A stretch of DNA of 7,560 nucleotides, from assembly GCA_019348435.1 (NCBI GenBank), contig JAHWJM010000119.1:1-7560 (forward strand), read 5' to 3'. Shown here piece by piece: positions 5,316 to 7,560 of this stretch (the stretch's first letter is position 1; every line of letters starts with the position of its first letter). Made by a program: the position numbers and the translations under genes. The stretch comes from Actinomycetota bacterium (GTDB lineage: Bacteria; Actinomycetota; Thermoleophilia; Solirubrobacterales; Solirubrobacteraceae). The notes under the pieces were generated by a model. The model had not been told where the DNA came from. It saw only the letters and a list, made by a program, of their open reading frames with translations, and made no database searches.

Positions 5316-6823
5316 CTGCGCGGCGTGTAGACGTGAGCATCGGCGCCTTCGCCATCGGAGCCGAAGGCGCGCGTCGTCGAGGAGCCGACGATGAGCAGCG
5401 TCCGCATATCGACGACAGCGAGGTCGAGGTGCTCCAAGGACGTGACGGTGACGGTCTCGACATCCGATCCGACGGCCCGCGCGACGACGACCGGCGTGGC
5501 GGGGGCCCGGTGACGCCGGAGGACCTCGATCGCGCGTTCGAGCTGTTCGCGCCGCGTCGCGGAAGCGGGGTTGTAGAGCGCGAGCGCCATGTCCGCGCCC
5601 GCGGCCGCCTCGAGGCGGCGCTCGATCACCGTCCACGGCTTGAGGTTGTCCGACAGCGACACCACCGCGAAGTCGTGCCCCAGCGGCGCGCCGACGCGGG
5701 AGGCCGCCACCTGCATCGCCGACAGCCCCGGCACGACGCGCACCCGCACCGCTGCGAGCGCGCCCTGCGCGCCGTCGAGGGCTTCGAGCACCGCCGCGGC
5801 CATCGCGAAGATGCCGGGATCCCCCGAGGAGACGACGGCGACGCGTGCCCCGGCGGCGGCAAGCGCGAGCGCGTGCACGGCCCGCTCGGCCTCGACGCGG
5901 TTGTCGCTGGCGAAGCGCTGCTGCCCACGTCGCGGCGGCACCCGGTCGAGGTAGGTGCGGTAGCCGACGAGGACGTCCGCCGCCGCCAGCTCGGCCTGCG
6001 CCTCGGGTGTCAGCCACTGCGCTCCCGCCGGCCCGAGCCCGACCACCGTCACGCTGCCTGCCGGGGAGGGGGCATCGCGATTTCCGGCATCCGTCGGAAC
6101 GAGGACGAGCGACATGTAGGGGACCGCATCGGCCACGACGTCGCGCAGCGCCGCCGTCCGCTCGATCGCCGAACTCGCGCGCTCGACGTAGATTGCGCGA
6201 CTCGCGACTCCGGCGGTCTCGGCCGCCTCCAGCACGCCGCCGAAGGTTCGCCCGAGCTTCATCACGACTGCGGCGTCCGTCGAGCTCAGGCGTGCCGCAA
6301 GCACGTCAGGCGGCAACGTCCCCGGCAGGATCGTCAAGACGTCGTCGCGCTTGGCCAGTGGTGTCCCGGCCGCGGCCGCGGCCGCGCTGAACGACGTCAC
6401 GCCCGGCACGACCTCGGTCGCGTAGCGATGCGCGAGGCGTTCGTGGAGGTACATGTACGAGCCGTAGAAGAAGGGGTCGCCCTCGCAGAGGACGACGACG
6501 TCACGGCCCGCGTCGAGGTGCGCGGCGAGCTCGGCGGCGCCCGCATCGTAGAAGTCGGAGAGGGCCCCGTCATAGCCGCCGGGGTGGTCTGTCTGCTCGA
6601 TCGTGATCGGGTAGGTCAGGGTGACCTCGATGACGCCCGCACGCAGGTGCGGAGCCGCGATCGTCCGCGCCATACCTTTGCCCGCAGCTCGTCGCGCGAC
6701 GGTGTGGGCGACGACGTCGGCGGCAGCGATCAGGCGCGTCGCCTTCAGGGTGACGAGTTCGGGATCACCTGGGCCAACCCCGACGCCGTAGAGGCGTCCG
6801 GGCATCGATGAAGCGGCGGTCAT
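5300..6823 (-). CDS. cobIJ: Bifunctional precorrin-2 C20-methyltransferase / precorrin-3B C17-methyltransferase (CobI-CobJ fusion)
   Basis: The CobI half methylates precorrin-2 at C20; the CobJ half methylates precorrin-3B at C17 and drives ring contraction. The 507 residues carry two tandem class III methylase domains. CobI (~9-250) has LYGVGVGPGDPELVTLKA (11-28), CEGDPFFYGSYMYL (113-126) and VVPGVTSFSA (138-147). A short Ala/Pro/Ser-rich linker sits near 247-256. CobJ (~257-507) has VTVVGLGPAG (258-267), SSGDPGIFAMA (332-342), VPGLSAMQVAASRVGAPLGH (364-383), SLSDNLKPW (389-397) and ALYNPAS (415-421). This fusion is the arrangement known from Mycobacterium. ATG 6823 overlaps the cobH stop (ATGA) and has AGGA directly before it; an in-frame ATG at 6805 is the alternative, and both precede the domain. 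The two half-reactions are not consecutive, since CobG acts between them. Confidence 0.95.
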   Translation of the reverse strand: MTAASSMPGRLYGVGVGPGDPELVTLKATRLIAAADVVAHTVARRAAGKGMARTIAAPHLRAGVIEVTLTYPITIEQTDHPGGYDGALSDFYDAGAAELAAHLDAGRDVVVLCEGDPFFYGSYMYLHERLAHRYATEVVPGVTSFSAAAAAAGTPLAKRDDVLTILPGTLPPDVLAARLSSTDAAVVMKLGRTFGGVLEAAETAGVASRAIYVERASSAIERTAALRDVVADAVPYMSLVLVPTDAGNRDAPSPAGSVTVVGLGPAGAQWLTPEAQAELAAADVLVGYRTYLDRVPPRRGQQRFASDNRVEAERAVHALALAAAGARVAVVSSGDPGIFAMAAAVLEALDGAQGALAAVRVRVVPGLSAMQVAASRVGAPLGHDFAVVSLSDNLKPWTVIERRLEAAAGADMALALYNPASATRREQLERAIEVLRRHRAPATPVVVARAVGSDVETVTVTSLEHLDLAVVDMRTLLIVGSSTTRAFGSDGEGADAHVYTPRSYPAA

Positions 6824-7446
6824 TCCTGCGGGCTGGCGAGCGCATTGACGGCCGCGGCGGCGATCGCGCTCCCGCCCCGGCGGCCGTGCACGACGACGTG
6901 CTCCACGCCAGAGGGATGCTCTGCCAGCGCGGCCTTGGATTCGGCTGCCCCGACGAAGCCGACCGGCACGCCGATCACTGCCGCCGGCGGCGCGACGCCC
7001 TCCTCGATCAGCTCCAGCAGCCGGAAGAGCGCCGTCGGCGCGTTGCCGACGACGACAACGGCGCCGCCGAGCTGTTCGCGCCACAGCTCCATCGCCGCCG
7101 CGGTGCGGGTCGTGCCGAGCTCGGCGGCCAGCGCCGGAACCGATGGCTCCGCCAGCGTGCAGACGACCGCGTTGGCCGCCGGCAGACGCGAGCGGGTCAC
7201 ACCGGTGGCGACCATCGACGTGTCGCAGAAGATCGGCGCCCCGTCGCGCAGCGCCCGCTCGCCGGCGTCGCCGAAGCCGGCCGACGCGGCGACGTCCGTC
7301 GCCAGATCGACCATGCCGCAGGCGTGGATCATCCGCACGACGACGCGCTCGAGCACGGGTCCGAAGCCGTCGAGGCGTGCCTCGGCGCGGATCGTGGCGA
7401 ACGAGCGGCGGTAGATCTCCGCGCCGTCGCGGACGTAGTCGCTCAC
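6820..7446 (-). CDS. cobH: Precorrin-8X methylmutase
   Basis: CobH moves the C11 methyl group of precorrin-8X to C12, forming hydrogenobyrinate, the last corrin-ring step before amidation and cobalt insertion. The 208 residues match the usual length. Landmarks are YVRDGAEIYRRSFATIRAEA (4-23), VVRMIHACGMVDLA (36-49) with the likely catalytic His41, PIFCDTSMVATGVTRSRL (71-88), VVVGNAPTALFRLLELIEEG (131-150), VIGVPVGFVGAAESK (157-171) and GRRGGSAIAAAAVNAL (188-203). The start is GTG 7446, supported by GGAG at 7456-7453 six bases upstream, and it overlaps the upstream gene's stop by 4 bases (GTGA). Its own stop overlaps the cobIJ start by 4 bases, so the three minus-strand genes form one coupled set. 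Confidence 0.95.
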   Translation of the reverse strand: MSDYVRDGAEIYRRSFATIRAEARLDGFGPVLERVVVRMIHACGMVDLATDVAASAGFGDAGERALRDGAPIFCDTSMVATGVTRSRLPAANAVVCTLAEPSVPALAAELGTTRTAAAMELWREQLGGAVVVVGNAPTALFRLLELIEEGVAPPAAVIGVPVGFVGAAESKAALAEHPSGVEHVVVHGRRGGSAIAAAAVNALASPQE

Positions 7447-7560
7447 GACGCGCTCCGCAAGGCGGCCAGCGCAGCCGCCGTGTCGGACACCACGTCAACG
7501 CTGCCATCGGTCTCCACCTCGAGTCCCCGGCTGGTGGCTGTCACCGCGACGCCGCCCGGC
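7443..7560 (-). CDS. cobG: 3' end of an upstream gene, probably precorrin-3B synthase
   Basis: The last 38 codons of a gene enter from the right edge and end with TGA at 7445-7443, overlapping the cobH GTG start. The visible tail begins PGGVAVTATSRGLEVETDGS and ends with a short Ala/Leu-rich helix (AAALAALRSAS). There is no diagnostic motif, so the name is from context. cobG-cobH-cobIJ is a known actinobacterial order, the cluster is of the aerobic type and needs an oxygen-dependent precorrin-3B synthase, and a beta-strand plus short helix fits a CobG-like end. It could be another cobalamin gene. Confidence 0.45.
   Translation of the reverse strand, partial: PGGVAVTATSRGLEVETDGSVDVVSDTAAALAALRSAS

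Noticed and set aside
4548..6017. 489-residue open minus-strand frame through cobK and the CobJ half
   Set aside because: Its composition is Arg/Ala/Gly-rich without motifs; both underlying genes are clear in other frames.
4904..6811. 635-residue open plus-strand frame across the cobK end and antisense to cobIJ
   Set aside because: Low-complexity Arg/Gly/Asp composition, no motif, and it overlaps two well-supported genes; a GC-driven shadow.
1..7560. Cobalamin riboswitch, tRNA, CRISPR array, insertion sequence or strong rho-independent terminator
   Set aside because: I looked at the few non-coding bases; the only gap over 20 bases is 121-295, mostly pheT remnant, and no B12-box-like sequence, tRNA, repeat array, transposase or GC hairpin followed by a T run is visible.

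Overview
The window is very GC-rich, with strong G/C at third codon positions and frequent GTG starts. It carries a central block of the aerobic (oxygen-dependent, late cobalt insertion) cobalamin pathway. CobF, the CobI-CobJ fusion, the CobL (CbiE-CbiT) fusion, an Rv2231c-type CobC and the PheT/ArgC tails together suggest a high-GC actinobacterium. A Thermoleophilia/Solirubrobacterales-like source is my best guess; this is inference from protein character only.

Layout. On the minus strand at the left edge are the 5' end of argC (1-120) and, overlapping it by 8 bases, only the last ~57 codons of a pheT-like gene (113-286), which has no body and no start codon. On the plus strand, one open frame (296-1870) begins as the N-terminal part of a proline dehydrogenase (PutA-type). 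At about residue 150 it switches to what looks like the C-terminal tail of CobU, and it continues in frame into a complete-looking CobC aminotransferase-like domain. It is followed by cobL (1864-3057), cobM (3065-3811), cobF (3808-4572) and cobK (4569-5315), all overlapping or a few bases apart and probably one transcription unit. On the minus strand, converging on cobK, lie the 3' end of a probable cobG (7443-7560), cobH (6820-7446) and the cobIJ fusion (5300-6823), again with 4-base start/stop overlaps. cobK and cobIJ overlap tail to tail by 16 bases.

Working together. If the partial gene at the right edge is cobG, the order of action is CobI (C20 methylation) -> CobG (precorrin-3B) -> CobJ (C17 methylation, ring contraction) -> CobM (C11) -> CobF (C1, deacetylation) -> CobK (reduction) -> CobL (C5/C15 methylation, decarboxylation) -> CobH (methyl shift to hydrogenobyrinate). 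That is the whole corrin-ring middle section from precorrin-2 onward. CobC would supply the (R)-1-amino-2-propanol phosphate side arm. Chelation, adenosylation, amidation and lower-ligand genes are not in the window.

The pathway itself is known. The unusual part is the left 900 bases, where three unrelated gene pieces (pheT 3' end, proline dehydrogenase 5' end, cobU 3' end/cobC) are joined with no intact flanking genes. One join falls on a short stretch (about GACCTGCTGGGCGAGGC) that both parent families could encode. This is either a real illegitimate-recombination scar that puts a B12 operon behind a proline-catabolism promoter, or a chimeric assembly. The sequence alone cannot decide. I saw no riboswitch, tRNA, CRISPR array, insertion sequence or clear terminator.
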